A stretch of DNA of 52,090 bases from an uncultured Roseateles sp. (GCA_946886855.1 CAMPJJ010000028.1:1-52090); one strand, 5' to 3'; counted from the stretch's first letter, positions 32,536 to 41,323 are shown. Numbers and translations: made by a program. Notes: generated by a model not told the origin, from the letters alone.

Positions 32536-33024
32536 ATGACCACCAACGTTCTCATCCTGTGCACCCACAACTCGGCGCGAAGCGTGCTGAGCGAGGGCAT
32601 GCTGAACCATTGGGCCCAGCGTCTGGGCAAGGACATCAAAGGCTTCAGCGCCGGCAGCGCGCCGAGCGGGCGCATCAATCCGTATGCCCTCCAGGCGCTG
32701 GGCGAGGCCGGCATCGACACCAGCGCCTATCGCAGCAAGAGTTGGGAAGAGTTCGTCACCGATGGCGCGCCCGAGATGCGGGTCGTCATCACCGTGTGCG
32801 ACAGCGCTGCGGCTGAGCAGTGTCCCTACTGGCCCGGCAGCCCCGTCAAGGTTCATTGGGGCTACGCCGACCCGTCGAACGCGCCAGAGGCCGACAAGCC
32901 TCAGGCCTTCGAACTGACGCGGCAGGCCATCGGCTACCGGATGCTCCAGCTGGCGCAGTTGCCGCTGAAGACCATGTCCAACGCCGAGCTGCAGCAGGCG
33001 CTCGATGCCATCTCGAAGTCCTGA
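32536..33024 (+). CDS. arsC: Arsenate reductase ArsC, low-molecular-weight phosphatase type (copy 2)
   Basis: A 162-residue paralogue of copy 1, starting three bases after its stop. The active loop reads LILCTHNSARS, with His where copy 1 has Gly. The later Cys pair lies in VCDSAAAEQCPYWPG. Sequence between the two copies differs a lot, so the pair is an old duplication or a joining of two sources rather than a fresh copy. Both keep the catalytic Cys and Arg and should be active. Different redox partners or substrates are possible. Confidence 0.9.
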   Translation: MTTNVLILCTHNSARSVLSEGMLNHWAQRLGKDIKGFSAGSAPSGRINPYALQALGEAGIDTSAYRSKSWEEFVTDGAPEMRVVITVCDSAAAEQCPYWPGSPVKVHWGYADPSNAPEADKPQAFELTRQAIGYRMLQLAQLPLKTMSNAELQQALDAISKS

Positions 33025-33033
33025 AGCCCGTCC

Positions 33034-34113
33034 ATGACTGCCGCAACTCTCAAGCCGGCCGCCACTGCGGCCAAGCCTGCCATCAGCTTCTTCGAGCGCT
33101 ATCTCAGCGTCTGGGTTGCCCTTTGCATCGTCGTCGGCGTTGCGCTGGGCCAGTTCTTCCCCGGCGCTTTCAAGGCGATCGCCTCTCTCGAAGTCGCTCA
33201 GGTCAACATCCCGGTGGGCCTGCTCATCTGGGTGATGATCGTCCCGATGCTGCTGAAGATCGACTTCGCGGCGCTCGGCCAGGTCAAGGCGCATGCCAGG
33301 GGCATCGGTGTCACCCTGTTCATCAACTGGGCGGTGAAGCCGTTCTCGATGGCGCTGCTGGGCTGGATCTTCATCCGCCACCTATTGGCCTCCTGGCTGC
33401 CCGCCGATCAGCTCGACAGCTACATCGCCGGCCTCATCCTGCTGGCCGCGGCGCCGTGCACGGCCATGGTCTTCGTTTGGAGCCAGCTCTGCAAGGGAGA
33501 TCCGTACTTCACTCTGTCGCAGGTGGCTCTCAACGACGCGATCATGATCGCCGCCTTCGCACCCATCGTCGCCTTGCTGCTGGGGCTGTCCTCCATCACG
33601 GTGCCGTGGGACACGCTCATGACCTCGGTCGGCCTCTACATCGTCGTGCCCGTCATCCTGTCCCAGCTGTGGCGCAGACAGCTACTCAAGCGTGGTGCCG
33701 CGCACTTCCAGGTGGTCGCCACCAAGCTGGGCCCGCTTTCGATTGCTGCACTGCTGCTGACGCTCGTGCTGCTGTTCGCCTTCCAGGGCGATCGCATCAT
33801 CGAGCAACCGTTGGTCATCGCCCTGCTGGCCGTGCCCATCCTCATCCAGGTCGTGCTGAACTCGGGCCTGGCCTATTGGCTCAATCGCAAGATGGGCGTG
33901 CAGCACTGCGTTGCCGGTCCGTCGGCGCTGATCGGCGCGAGCAACTTCTTCGAGCTGGCCGTTGCCACCGCCATCAGCCTCTTCGGATTCCAATCTGGCG
34001 CCGCGTTGGCCACCGTGGTCGGCGTGCTGATCGAAGTGCCGGTGATGCTGGCGGTCGTCGCCATCGTGAACCGCTCGCAAGCTTGGTACGAACAAGGAGC
34101 GCACCGTGCTTGA
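33034..34113 (+). CDS. acr3: Arsenite efflux permease Acr3
   Basis: A 359-residue inner-membrane carrier of the ACR3 (bile/arsenite/riboflavin) family with about ten helices. It exports As(III) using the proton gradient. The conserved Cys lies in [13 protein letters not shown] in helix 4, and [14 protein letters not shown] is the family's helix 9 motif with Glu. The N-terminal ~20 residues are Ala/Lys-rich cytoplasmic sequence. The gene follows arsC copy 2 by nine bases and its end overlaps the GTG start of arsH by eight bases. Confidence 0.93.
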   Translation: MTAATLKPAATAAKPAISFFERYLSVWVALCIVVGVALGQFFPGAFKAIASLEVAQVNIPVGLLIWVMIVPMLLKIDFAALGQVKAHARGIGVTLFINWAVKPFSMALLGWIFIRHLLASWLPADQLDSYIAGLILLAAAPCTAMVFVWSQLCKGDPYFTLSQVALNDAIMIAAFAPIVALLLGLSSITVPWDTLMTSVGLYIVVPVILSQLWRRQLLKRGAAHFQVVATKLGPLSIAALLLTLVLLFAFQGDRIIEQPLVIALLAVPILIQVVLNSGLAYWLNRKMGVQHCVAGPSALIGASNFFELAVATAISLFGFQSGAALATVVGVLIEVPVMLAVVAIVNRSQAWYEQGAHRA

Positions 34114-34828
34114 GCTGGACCTGACCTTCCCGGCGCTGCAGTCCGACCTCTTCGATGTGCCGGATCAGCGGCGGCTGACGGCGCGCGAACCGTCGAAGCA
34201 TCGCCCGCGCTTTCTAATGCTGTATGGCTCGCTGCGTAACCGGTCCTACAGTCGTCTCCTGACCTTCGAAGCGGCCCGACTGCTTGAGGCCATGGGGGGC
34301 GAGGTGAAGATCTTCGATCCGTCCGGTCTCCCACTGCCCGACGATGCGGCCGACACCCACCCCAAGGTCCAGGAACTGCGCACATTGACCGACTGGTCCG
34401 AAGGCATGGTGTGGTGCTCCCCCGAGCGCCATGGCGCGATGACCGGTGTGATGAAGTCGCAGATCGACTGGATCCCGCTCACGTCGGGTGCTGTCCGTCC
34501 GACGCAGGGCAAAACGCTGGCGGTGATGCAGGTCTCGGGCGGCTCGCAGAGCTTCAACGCGGTGAACCAGATGCGCGTGCTTGGCCGATGGATGCGGATG
34601 CTGACCATCCCCAACCAGTCCTCGGTGGCCAAGGCATACGCGGAGTTCACCGAGGAAGGTCGGATGAAGCCGTCCTCGTACTACGACCGCGTGGTCGACG
34701 TCATGGAGGAGCTGTTCAAGTTCACGCTCCTCACGCGCGACTTGGGTGACTACCTGGTCGACCGGTACAGCGAGCGCAAGGAGACGGCCGAGAAGCTGTC
34801 CGAGCGGGTCAATCAGAGCGCCATCTGA
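34106..34828 (+). CDS. arsH: Organoarsenical oxidase ArsH (NADPH-dependent FMN protein)
   Basis: A 240-residue flavodoxin-like oxidoreductase. ArsH oxidises trivalent methyl- and aromatic arsenicals to the less toxic pentavalent forms with NADPH. The FMN-binding loop is [12 protein letters not shown]. The partner loop [18 protein letters not shown] and [15 protein letters not shown] are also typical. The GTG start at 34106 lies in the end of acr3 and gives a normal N-terminus; translation is coupled. It is the last gene before a terminator. Confidence 0.92.
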   Translation: MLELDLTFPALQSDLFDVPDQRRLTAREPSKHRPRFLMLYGSLRNRSYSRLLTFEAARLLEAMGGEVKIFDPSGLPLPDDAADTHPKVQELRTLTDWSEGMVWCSPERHGAMTGVMKSQIDWIPLTSGAVRPTQGKTLAVMQVSGGSQSFNAVNQMRVLGRWMRMLTIPNQSSVAKAYAEFTEEGRMKPSSYYDRVVDVMEELFKFTLLTRDLGDYLVDRYSERKETAEKLSERVNQSAI

Positions 34829-34837
34829 GCGCGAGTG

Positions 34838-34860
34838 CGGGGCTGCGGCCCCGTTCTCTT
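34838..34860 (+). terminator. Terminator after arsH
   Basis: CGGGGC-tgcg-GCCCCG followed by TTCTCTT, ten bases after the arsH stop. It separates the arsR operon from the marR operon, which has its own promoter. Confidence 0.7.
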
Positions 34861-34869
34861 GGTCATCTA

Positions 34870-34884
34870 GTTGCTATTGACAAC
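34870..34884. promoter_or_regulatory. MarR operator 1
   Basis: GTTGCTATTGACAAC is a 15-bp site with GTTG/CAAC arms and seven central bases. It covers the -35. A matching site lies 47 bp downstream. Confidence 0.65.
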
Positions 34885-34905
34885 CAAAAGAGCGATTTCT
34901 AGCAT
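34877..34905 (+). promoter_or_regulatory. Promoter of the marR-arsN2/arsO-MFS operon
   Basis: A perfect -35 TTGACA (34877-34882) and -10 TAGCAT (34900-34905) with an ideal 17-bp spacer. The predicted transcription start is near 34912, giving a leader of about 23 bases before the marR ATG without a clear ribosome site. Confidence 0.75.
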
Positions 34906-34916
34906 GCGGCCAAATA

Positions 34917-34931
34917 GTTGCTGTTCACAAC
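34917..34931. promoter_or_regulatory. MarR operator 2
   Basis: GTTGCTGTTCACAAC repeats operator 1 with two changes (preceding TA also shared). It lies between the transcription start and the marR ATG. Two bound repressors would hold the promoter between them. Confidence 0.65.
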
Positions 34932-34934
34932 GAT

Positions 34935-35414
34935 ATGAGCCAAAGCCTATCTGTCGAGCTTCTGCGCGAGGTCACCCGGATGTACACGCGCGCTCAGCGC
35001 GTCGTCGCCGACTGCTGCCGCACCACCAACACGCAGTGCCATCTACTGACGGAGCTGGGACGCTCGGGCCCGCTGCCGCTGTCCGAGCTTGGCGTGCGGG
35101 TCAGTCTGGAGAAGAGCTGGGTGTCACGTGCGGTGGAGGCCATGGTCGCGCGTGGCTGGGTGACGAAGGAGCCGAACCCCTCCGACGCAAGGAGCTGGCT
35201 CGTCACGCTCACCGCCGACGGCGAACACACGGTCCATGAGCTCAACGCCACCCTCGACCGTCACGCCGAAGCCTTGATGGCCAAGCTCAGCGAGCGCGAC
35301 CGGACCGCTGTCGAGAAGTCACTGCAAATTCTCATGAAGGCGCTGCGCGAGGACGACGCGGCCATGTGCTGCCTGCCGCCTCCAGACGCCAAGGACGACA
35401 AATCATGTTGTTGA
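34935..35414 (+). CDS. Cysteine-rich MarR-family repressor of the second arsenic operon
   Basis: A 159-residue winged-helix regulator. The DNA-binding part reads LPLSELGVRVSLEKSWVSRAV, followed by the wing (about 75-90). Unusual for MarR, it has seven Cys: Cys27-Cys28 and Cys35 near the N-terminal dimer helix, then Cys145-Cys146 and Cys158-Cys159 at the end. Close thiols of this kind can bind As(III) or Sb(III). Two copies of a 15-bp site in its own promoter suggest autorepression. The stop overlaps the start of the arsN2/arsO gene by ten bases. I infer that arsenic lifts repression; no family member of this kind is known to me by name. Confidence 0.8.
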   Translation: MSQSLSVELLREVTRMYTRAQRVVADCCRTTNTQCHLLTELGRSGPLPLSELGVRVSLEKSWVSRAVEAMVARGWVTKEPNPSDARSWLVTLTADGEHTVHELNATLDRHAEALMAKLSERDRTAVEKSLQILMKALREDDAAMCCLPPPDAKDDKSCC

Positions 35415-37279
35415 ACGCGAACATCACCCTGCGCCAAGCGAAGCCCACCGACTGGCCCGCGTTGGCCGCGCTGCTCCAGGCCAACAAACTTCCGCTGGAC
35501 GGCGCGCAAGAGCATCTGCACGCGTACCTGCTCGCGCTGTCCAACGGCGAGGTCGTGGGCAGCGCCGGCGCGGAGATCTATGGACACATTGCGCTGTTGC
35601 GCTCGGTCGCGATCTCGCCGGGGCTGCAGAAGCGGGGCGTGGGCAAGGCGCTGGTCGGTCGCTTCCTGGATGAAGCCAGAAGCCGAAGCATCCGCCGCGT
35701 CTTCCTGTTGACGGTCACCGCGCCGGAGTACTTCGAGCGATTCGGCTTCCGGCGGCTGGACGCCAAGGAAGCGCCCGAGGCGCTGAAAGCGTCCGCCGAG
35801 TTCCGGGGCGCTTGCCCAGCGAGTGCGGCGTTCATGGGCCTGTCGCTCCAGGCTGCCCCAACACCCGAGCCGGGTCTGCCGGTCGCGGTGCTGGGAGCAG
35901 GTCCGGTTGGTCTGGCGGCTGCGGCGAAGCTCATCGAGCGCGGCTTGCCATTCGTGGTGCTCGAAGCGGGCCGCGAGGTGGGAAGCAACCTGCAGGAGTA
36001 CGGTCACGTTCGGCTGTTCTCGCCGTGGCGCTACAACGTCGACGGCTCGATGGCCGCACTTCTCAAGCCCACTGGCTGGACGGCACCCGATCCAGACGGC
36101 CTGCCGCTGGCGCGCGACATCGTGGAGCAAGTACTGAGACCGTTCGCACGGCTGCCCGAGGTCGCGGCGGCGCTGCATCTCGGCACGAAGGTGCTGGCGG
36201 TGAGCAGGGAGGGCTTCGACAAGGTCAAGAGCACCGGTCGTGACCAAGCCGCCTTCGTGATCCGCGCCCAACGTGGCGACGAGCGCCTTGAATTCCGGGC
36301 GCGAGCGGTCATCGATGCGACGGGGACGTGGAGCACGCCCAATCCGCTCGGCGCCAGCGGCTTGCCGGCCATTGGCGAAACCCAGGCCACCTCGCGCATC
36401 TTCTATGGTATCCCTGATGTACTGGGTGCGCATCGCCATCGTTATGAGGCCCGGCGCACGCTGGTGGTCGGCGCTGGGCATTCCGCTGCGAACGCGCTGC
36501 TTGCGCTGGCTGAGCTTGCCAAGACAGTGCCGGGCGCGAGCCTCGCCTGGGCCGTGCGCTCGCCTGTGCTCACCCGCGTCTTCGGCGGAGGCAATGCCGA
36601 CGCGCTCCCTGCTCGCGGGCAGCTCGGCGCATCGCTTCGGCGCCTGCGCGATGCCGGACAGCTGGCGTTCTTCGGCGGTCTGCGCATCACCGAGATTCGC
36701 GAGCAGGACGATGCGCTGACGGTGATCGGGTTGAGCGCCGACGGCCGACAGGTCCAGGTGGATGGCGTTGATGAAATCATCTGCGCGACCGGCCAGCGCC
36801 CCGACCTTTCGCTGACAAGCGAGCTGCGGGTCAAGCTCGATCCCTGGCTGGAATCGACCGAAGCGCTCGGCCCTCTCATTGACCCGAACGTTCACAGCTG
36901 CGGGACGGTTCGTCCCCATGGACATCGGGAACTTGCACATCCAGAACCAGCCTTCTACACGCTCGGAGTGAAGAGCTACGGCCGCGCACCGACCTTCCTG
37001 ATGGCGACGGGCTTCGAGCAGGCGCGATCCGTGGTGGCCGCCATTGCCGGCGACATCGAAGCAGCCGACCGTGTGGAACTCGATCTGCCCGAGACTGGCG
37101 TCTGCGGCATTGGCGTGCCAGGCGTCGCTGCGACGGGTGCTGGCTGCTGCGGGGATTCAGCGCCGTCGCCGATTGCGAAGCCGAAGCCCGCGATGGGGAA
37201 GGCGGGAGGCTGCGGGCCGTCATCCTGCGGCACAGGAGCAGCGACGCCAAAGCCTCCCGTCTCCCGTTGCTGCCGCTGA
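35405..37279 (+). CDS. ArsN2-type acetyltransferase fused to an ArsO-type flavin monooxygenase, with a Cys-rich tail
   Basis: A 624-residue two-domain protein. Residues ~5-140 are a GNAT acetyltransferase of the ArsN2 type, with the acetyl-CoA motif SPGLQKRGVGKALV. ArsN relatives acetylate arsinothricin or similar compounds. From ~155 the protein is an FAD/NAD(P)H oxidoreductase of the ArsO type: VAVLGAGPVGLAAAAKL binds FAD, TLVVGAGHSAANALLAL (about 352) the nucleotide, and EIICATGQRP is the later family motif. The last ~60 residues are Pro/Ala/Gly-rich with seven Cys, including CC pairs. Separate arsN and arsO genes are usual. The start at 35405 was chosen because it gives the GNAT N-terminus. 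Confidence 0.85.
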   Translation: MLLNANITLRQAKPTDWPALAALLQANKLPLDGAQEHLHAYLLALSNGEVVGSAGAEIYGHIALLRSVAISPGLQKRGVGKALVGRFLDEARSRSIRRVFLLTVTAPEYFERFGFRRLDAKEAPEALKASAEFRGACPASAAFMGLSLQAAPTPEPGLPVAVLGAGPVGLAAAAKLIERGLPFVVLEAGREVGSNLQEYGHVRLFSPWRYNVDGSMAALLKPTGWTAPDPDGLPLARDIVEQVLRPFARLPEVAAALHLGTKVLAVSREGFDKVKSTGRDQAAFVIRAQRGDERLEFRARAVIDATGTWSTPNPLGASGLPAIGETQATSRIFYGIPDVLGAHRHRYEARRTLVVGAGHSAANALLALAELAKTVPGASLAWAVRSPVLTRVFGGGNADALPARGQLGASLRRLRDAGQLAFFGGLRITEIREQDDALTVIGLSADGRQVQVDGVDEIICATGQRPDLSLTSELRVKLDPWLESTEALGPLIDPNVHSCGTVRPHGHRELAHPEPAFYTLGVKSYGRAPTFLMATGFEQARSVVAAIAGDIEAADRVELDLPETGVCGIGVPGVAATGAGCCGDSAPSPIAKPKPAMGKAGGCGPSSCGTGAATPKPPVSRCCR

Positions 37280-37292
37280 GCACACGACGAGC

Positions 37293-38465
37293 ATGAGGCG
37301 TTCGAGCACCGTTGTCGCGTTGGGGCTGGCCCAGACCCTGGCCTGGGCCTCGACCTACTACCTGCCGGCCATGCTGGCTGCGCCAATGGCGCGGGATGTG
37401 GGCGTCACCGTCCCGACGGTGTTCGCCGCTTTCTCCGCGGCGCTGGTCGTATCGGCACTGCTGGGACCGCAAGCCGGCCGGGCCATCGACCGCGTCGGCG
37501 GTCGGCCGGTGCTGATGGCCACCAATCTGGTGTTCGCGCTAGGCCTTGTGCTCCTCGGGCTCGCTTCTGGACCGACCTCGCTGTTCGCCGCATGGGTGAT
37601 CCTTGGCATTGGGATGGGGAGCGGCCTATACGAGGCCGCCTTCGCGGCTCTCGTTCGACTGTGGGGGAACGACTCCCGCGGCGCCATCACCGGCGTCACG
37701 CTCTTCGCCGGATTCGCCAGCACAGTCGGCTGGCCGCTGTCGACCTACCTAGAGGTGCACCATGGATGGCGGGCGGCATGCTTCGTCTGGGCTGCGCTTC
37801 ATCTTTGCGCCGGGCTTCCGCTGAACGCATTGCTTCCTCGGGTTCGGAAGGGGGCTGAGTCCGCGCAGGGCCCCCCCAACGAAGCACCTGCGCCGGTCGG
37901 CGACGAACGGTCGTCCTTGCGCGCTTCGCTGGTGCTCGCATGGGTGTTCGCGACGACCTGGTTCATCAGCACGGCGATGGCGGCTCATCTTCCACGCGTG
38001 CTGCAGGCTGGAGGCGCCAGCATTGAGACGGCGGTTCTCGTCGGAGCGCTAATCGGACCGGCCCAGGTTGGGGCAAGACTGCTTGAATTCGGCCTCTTGC
38101 GTCGTCTGCATCCGATGCTGTCCGCGAGGCTTGCTTCGGTGATGCATCCGCTTGGGGTCGTATTGCTCGGCGTGCTCGGGATGCCCGCAGCACCGCTTTT
38201 CGGGTTACTTCATGGGGCAGGGAACGGTATCTTGACCATCGCCAAGGGGACTCTGCCGTTGGTGGTCTTCGGTCCTGAAGGCTATGGCCATCGACAGGGC
38301 GTCATCATGGTTCCGGCACGAGTGGCGCAAGCGCTCGCACCATGGGCCTTTGGCAGCGCGATAGACCATTGGGGGGCAGCAGCCCTGGTGCTGTCGGCCA
38401 GCCTTGGTCTTCTGGCATTCGCGAGCTTGTTCCTTCTGTCGCTTCAGCCCCGGACGGCGAACTGA
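37293..38465 (+). CDS. MFS transporter, probable arsenical exporter
   Basis: A 390-residue 12-helix major facilitator. The loop between helices 2 and 3 has the family motif GRAIDRVGGRP. The N-terminus starts directly with a helix (VVALGLAQTLAWASTYYLPA). The ATG at 37293 lies 13 bp after the arsN2/arsO stop, so it is in the same operon. MFS proteins in ars loci include ArsK (arsenite and trivalent organoarsenicals) and ArsJ; this one resembles ArsK-like carriers by position. An earlier in-frame start would lie inside the upstream gene. Substrate could be the modified arsenical made by the preceding enzyme. Confidence 0.75.
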   Translation: MRRSSTVVALGLAQTLAWASTYYLPAMLAAPMARDVGVTVPTVFAAFSAALVVSALLGPQAGRAIDRVGGRPVLMATNLVFALGLVLLGLASGPTSLFAAWVILGIGMGSGLYEAAFAALVRLWGNDSRGAITGVTLFAGFASTVGWPLSTYLEVHHGWRAACFVWAALHLCAGLPLNALLPRVRKGAESAQGPPNEAPAPVGDERSSLRASLVLAWVFATTWFISTAMAAHLPRVLQAGGASIETAVLVGALIGPAQVGARLLEFGLLRRLHPMLSARLASVMHPLGVVLLGVLGMPAAPLFGLLHGAGNGILTIAKGTLPLVVFGPEGYGHRQGVIMVPARVAQALAPWAFGSAIDHWGAAALVLSASLGLLAFASLFLLSLQPRTAN

Positions 38466-38545
38466 ACAACTCGGCGACTCGCAGACCAGCGCTGGCACGG
38501 GATTACCCTAGGCGCTTAACCCCATCTACGGCATCGAAAGCGAGG

Positions 38546-39355
38546 TCACCCCACGGTGGATTCCTGAGCCGCCGTCCCAGCCTCATCGGCCGGCGTCTGG
38601 GCCACGGCTGCCAGGACCGGCTCGCCCACCCACAGCGCGATCGCGCTGAAGTTGTCCTGGTCGGGCAGCCGGCGTTCCTCGATCACCGCGCGCATCGCCG
38701 CCAGCCAGTCGTCCGGCGAGGCCGCCGCCCGCAGCGTGTCGTGGATCAGCGTGTCACCCGCGCTGCCCCACCAGCCGTCGCTGCACAGCAGGAAGACGTC
38801 GCCGTCCTTCAACGGCTGCGGCGAAGTGGTGTGCGGATGCAGGTCGTCCTCGATGCCCAGCGCGGCCACGAGGTGGTTCTTGTGCGGATGGTCCTCCGCC
38901 TGCTCGGGCGTCAGCAGGCCGGCCTCGATCAGCATCTGCACCACGCTGTCGTCCTGCGTGATCGTGTCGATGTCGCCGCCGCGGATGCGGTACAGCCGCG
39001 AGTCGCCCACGTGCGTCCACAGCGCGAAGTTGCGCTGCGCGTCCACGCACAGCGCCACCAGCGTCGTGTGCATGCGGTCGCGGCCGGTGCCCTCGACGCC
39101 GCGACGCACGTCGTCGTGCGCGGCCAGCACCGCGCCGGTCAGCAGCTCGGGGCGCCACGGCAGCGTCGCGTCGCCCAGGCTGGTCTGCATGCGGTGCACG
39201 GCCCGGCGCGCAGCCTCCGCGCCGTTGCGGTGGCCGCCGGCACCGTCGGCCAGCACGGCGTACCAGCCGGGGCCGTTCTCGTGCGCCACGATGGCATCCT
39301 CGTTGTTGTTGCGCGCGCCTTGTTCGCTGCAGGCGGCAACCCGGATCTTGAGCAT
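38546..39355 (-). CDS. PP2C-family Ser/Thr protein phosphatase
   Basis: A 269-residue cytoplasmic metal-dependent phosphatase. The catalytic motifs are NNEDAIVAH (metal Asp), VLADGAGGHRNG, WTHVGDSRLYRI, LLCSDGWWGS and DQDNFSAIAL. PP2C enzymes in type VI secretion loci (PppA) remove phosphate from FHA proteins. This gene lies 33 bp after an FHA/TagH gene on the same strand. The last ~20 residues are Ala/Glu-rich. It probably reverses the kinase encoded at 49765. It is the first gene of the G+C-richer region. Confidence 0.88.
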   Translation of the reverse strand: MLKIRVAACSEQGARNNNEDAIVAHENGPGWYAVLADGAGGHRNGAEAARRAVHRMQTSLGDATLPWRPELLTGAVLAAHDDVRRGVEGTGRDRMHTTLVALCVDAQRNFALWTHVGDSRLYRIRGGDIDTITQDDSVVQMLIEAGLLTPEQAEDHPHKNHLVAALGIEDDLHPHTTSPQPLKDGDVFLLCSDGWWGSAGDTLIHDTLRAAASPDDWLAAMRAVIEERRLPDQDNFSAIALWVGEPVLAAVAQTPADEAGTAAQESTVG

Positions 39356-39388
39356 GGTGTGAACGACGTGTAGGACAAACGGCGGGGC

Positions 39389-41323
39389 TCAGGCCCCGCT
39401 CTGCTGTGCTTGTTGTTGTGACGGCGAGGACGGCTGGCCGTGCTGGCTCAGGCGTTCGAGCTGATCTTCATAGGCCTCCAGGAAGGCCTTGCCGAACAGC
39501 GAGTGGAAGTCCTCCTGCGCCTCGTCCCGGATGGACTCGAAATGCTGCAGGTAGAGCTCCCAGAGCTTGGCCTTGCGGTTCATCGCCAGGACGCTGTCCA
39601 GCACCGAGCGGCTGGTGAGCTTGGCCTCCAGCGCCTGGGGCTGGAAGCGCGTCAGCACGCCCTCCAGCGCGGCGCGCGTGCCGGCCATCGTGCCGATGGT
39701 GTGGCCGACCAGGTCGCGCATCGCGTCCTGCATCGCCGCGGGGCCCGGCAGGAAACCGCGCACCGGCGGCTGCAGCAGCTGCTCCAGCGCCGATTGCGCA
39801 TCGGGCGAGAACTTCAGCGGGTTGTTCTCCCGCGAGCGGATCACGGTCACCTGCGCGCGCAGCTCGTGCTTGGTCGCGGCCCGCACGGCCATCATGCGCA
39901 GCGCGCCGTCGACCGAGGCGTTGAGCAGGGAACCGATGACGCGCATCAGGTCCGGATTGAGACCCTGCGGCGGCGCGGCCATGCGCACGCCGGCGCCCTC
40001 GCAGAAGGCCTGCCACAGCGCGGCGATATCGGCCGCCTGGCCCGGCGCCGCGGGGGCCGTCGGCGCGGCCGACACGGCCGGCGCCGGGATCGCCGGCGCC
40101 GGCGGCACGTAGGCCGGCGGCGGAACGGCTGCGAGCGGCGGCGGTGCCACCGGCGGCATCACCGGCGCGGGGATCGGAGCGATCACGGGCGGCAGGACCG
40201 CCGCGACGGTGGGGGGCGCAATGGAAGGCGCAATGACTGGCGCGACGGCAGGCGCGACCTGCGCCACGGGCGGCAGGACCGGCGGCGGCGTCCGCACTTC
40301 CGGCGGCCGGAAGGCCGAGTTGAGCGCCGGCGTGTGGTCCGGCAGCGCCGGGGTCTGCGGCTCGGTGTTCCTCGCCGGCGCCGCGGCGCCGAACAGCGCC
40401 AGCGGGTCCGAGGCTACCGTGTCGCGCAGCGCGTCGCCCGGCTGGGAGGCGCCGGCCATGAAACCGGCCAGCGGATCGCTGCCGCCGGGTTGCAGGCCGA
40501 AGAGGTCGTCCAGCGAGCGGTTGTTGTCGCCCGGCACGAGGTCGGCGAAGGCGCCCCCGAAACCGAGGTCGTCGTTGCGTGCCGGCGGTGCGTTCGGCAC
40601 GGGCGGCGGTGCCAGGTCCAGCCCGCCGAAGGGGTCGAAGGACGACGGGAGGCCGCCAGCACTCGAGGTCGCCGGTGCCGAACGCGACGACGACGGCGGC
40701 GAAAACGGCGGCGAAGACGGCGCTGAAACCGGCGGCGCGAACGGATCGAAGTCGTCCGGCAGCAGCATGGGCGCGACCGGCGCGGGCGGCGGCGCCTGGA
40801 CCGCCGGCGCGGCGAAGGCCGAGACATGCGGCGCCGGCGCGGGCGAGGTATCGAAGACGTCGGTCGACGGCGCGCCGCCGAACAGGTCGGCGAACGGATT
40901 GGAACTCGACAGCGCGGCCGGCGCCGGCGCCGGCGAAGGTCCCAGCGTGGCCGGCCGGCTCAGGTCCGGTGCGCGGCGGATGACCGTGGCGCCGCTGTCG
41001 GCGTCGGCCTCGCTCTGGACTTCAAGCAGGTAGCCGCCGATCCGGACCTGGTCCAGATGGCGCAGCGGGACGGACTGGCCCTGGCTCACGGCCTGCCCGG
41101 ACACGGTGATCGGATTGGCGCTGCCGACGTTGCGGATGACATACCCGCCGGCCCCGGCGCTGATCTCGGCCTGCTGGCGGGAGATGTGGCGCTCCGGGTC
41201 CGGCAGCGCCATGGTGTTGTTGTCGGCGCGACCGATGGTCCCCCCGGTGGCGTCGAATCGCGCGGTGATGGGCTGCGACAGGGGCAGGTCGTTGAGCGAC
41301 ACCGCGCGCAGGGTGAGGGTCAT
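39389..41323 (-). CDS. tagH: FHA-domain protein TagH (type VI secretion)
   Basis: A 644-residue protein. The N-terminal FHA domain (about 1-98) has GTIGRADNNTMALPD and ERHISRQQAEI, with the Arg and Ser that bind phosphothreonine. A long Pro/Ala-rich linker (about 110-435) follows. The C-terminal domain (about 440-630) holds PDLMRVIGSLLNASVDGALRM and RENNPLKFSPDAQSAL, the TagH part of type VI secretion FHA proteins. No other structural type VI genes are in the window. The start has AAAGG seven bases upstream. Phosphothreonine on a partner or on itself would switch its binding. Confidence 0.9.
   Translation of the reverse strand: MTLTLRAVSLNDLPLSQPITARFDATGGTIGRADNNTMALPDPERHISRQQAEISAGAGGYVIRNVGSANPITVSGQAVSQGQSVPLRHLDQVRIGGYLLEVQSEADADSGATVIRRAPDLSRPATLGPSPAPAPAALSSSNPFADLFGGAPSTDVFDTSPAPAPHVSAFAAPAVQAPPPAPVAPMLLPDDFDPFAPPVSAPSSPPFSPPSSSRSAPATSSAGGLPSSFDPFGGLDLAPPPVPNAPPARNDDLGFGGAFADLVPGDNNRSLDDLFGLQPGGSDPLAGFMAGASQPGDALRDTVASDPLALFGAAAPARNTEPQTPALPDHTPALNSAFRPPEVRTPPPVLPPVAQVAPAVAPVIAPSIAPPTVAAVLPPVIAPIPAPVMPPVAPPPLAAVPPPAYVPPAPAIPAPAVSAAPTAPAAPGQAADIAALWQAFCEGAGVRMAAPPQGLNPDLMRVIGSLLNASVDGALRMMAVRAATKHELRAQVTVIRSRENNPLKFSPDAQSALEQLLQPPVRGFLPGPAAMQDAMRDLVGHTIGTMAGTRAALEGVLTRFQPQALEAKLTSRSVLDSVLAMNRKAKLWELYLQHFESIRDEAQEDFHSLFGKAFLEAYEDQLERLSQHGQPSSPSQQQAQQSGA

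Noticed and set aside
35261..36940. 559-codon minus-strand frame opposite the arsN2/arsO gene
   Set aside because: Shadow of a gene with clear motifs on the plus strand; the antisense product is low-complexity and Arg/Gln-rich.
39440..40726. Plus-strand frame across tagH
   Set aside because: Arg/Gly-rich antisense of the Pro/Ala linker of tagH. No start context.
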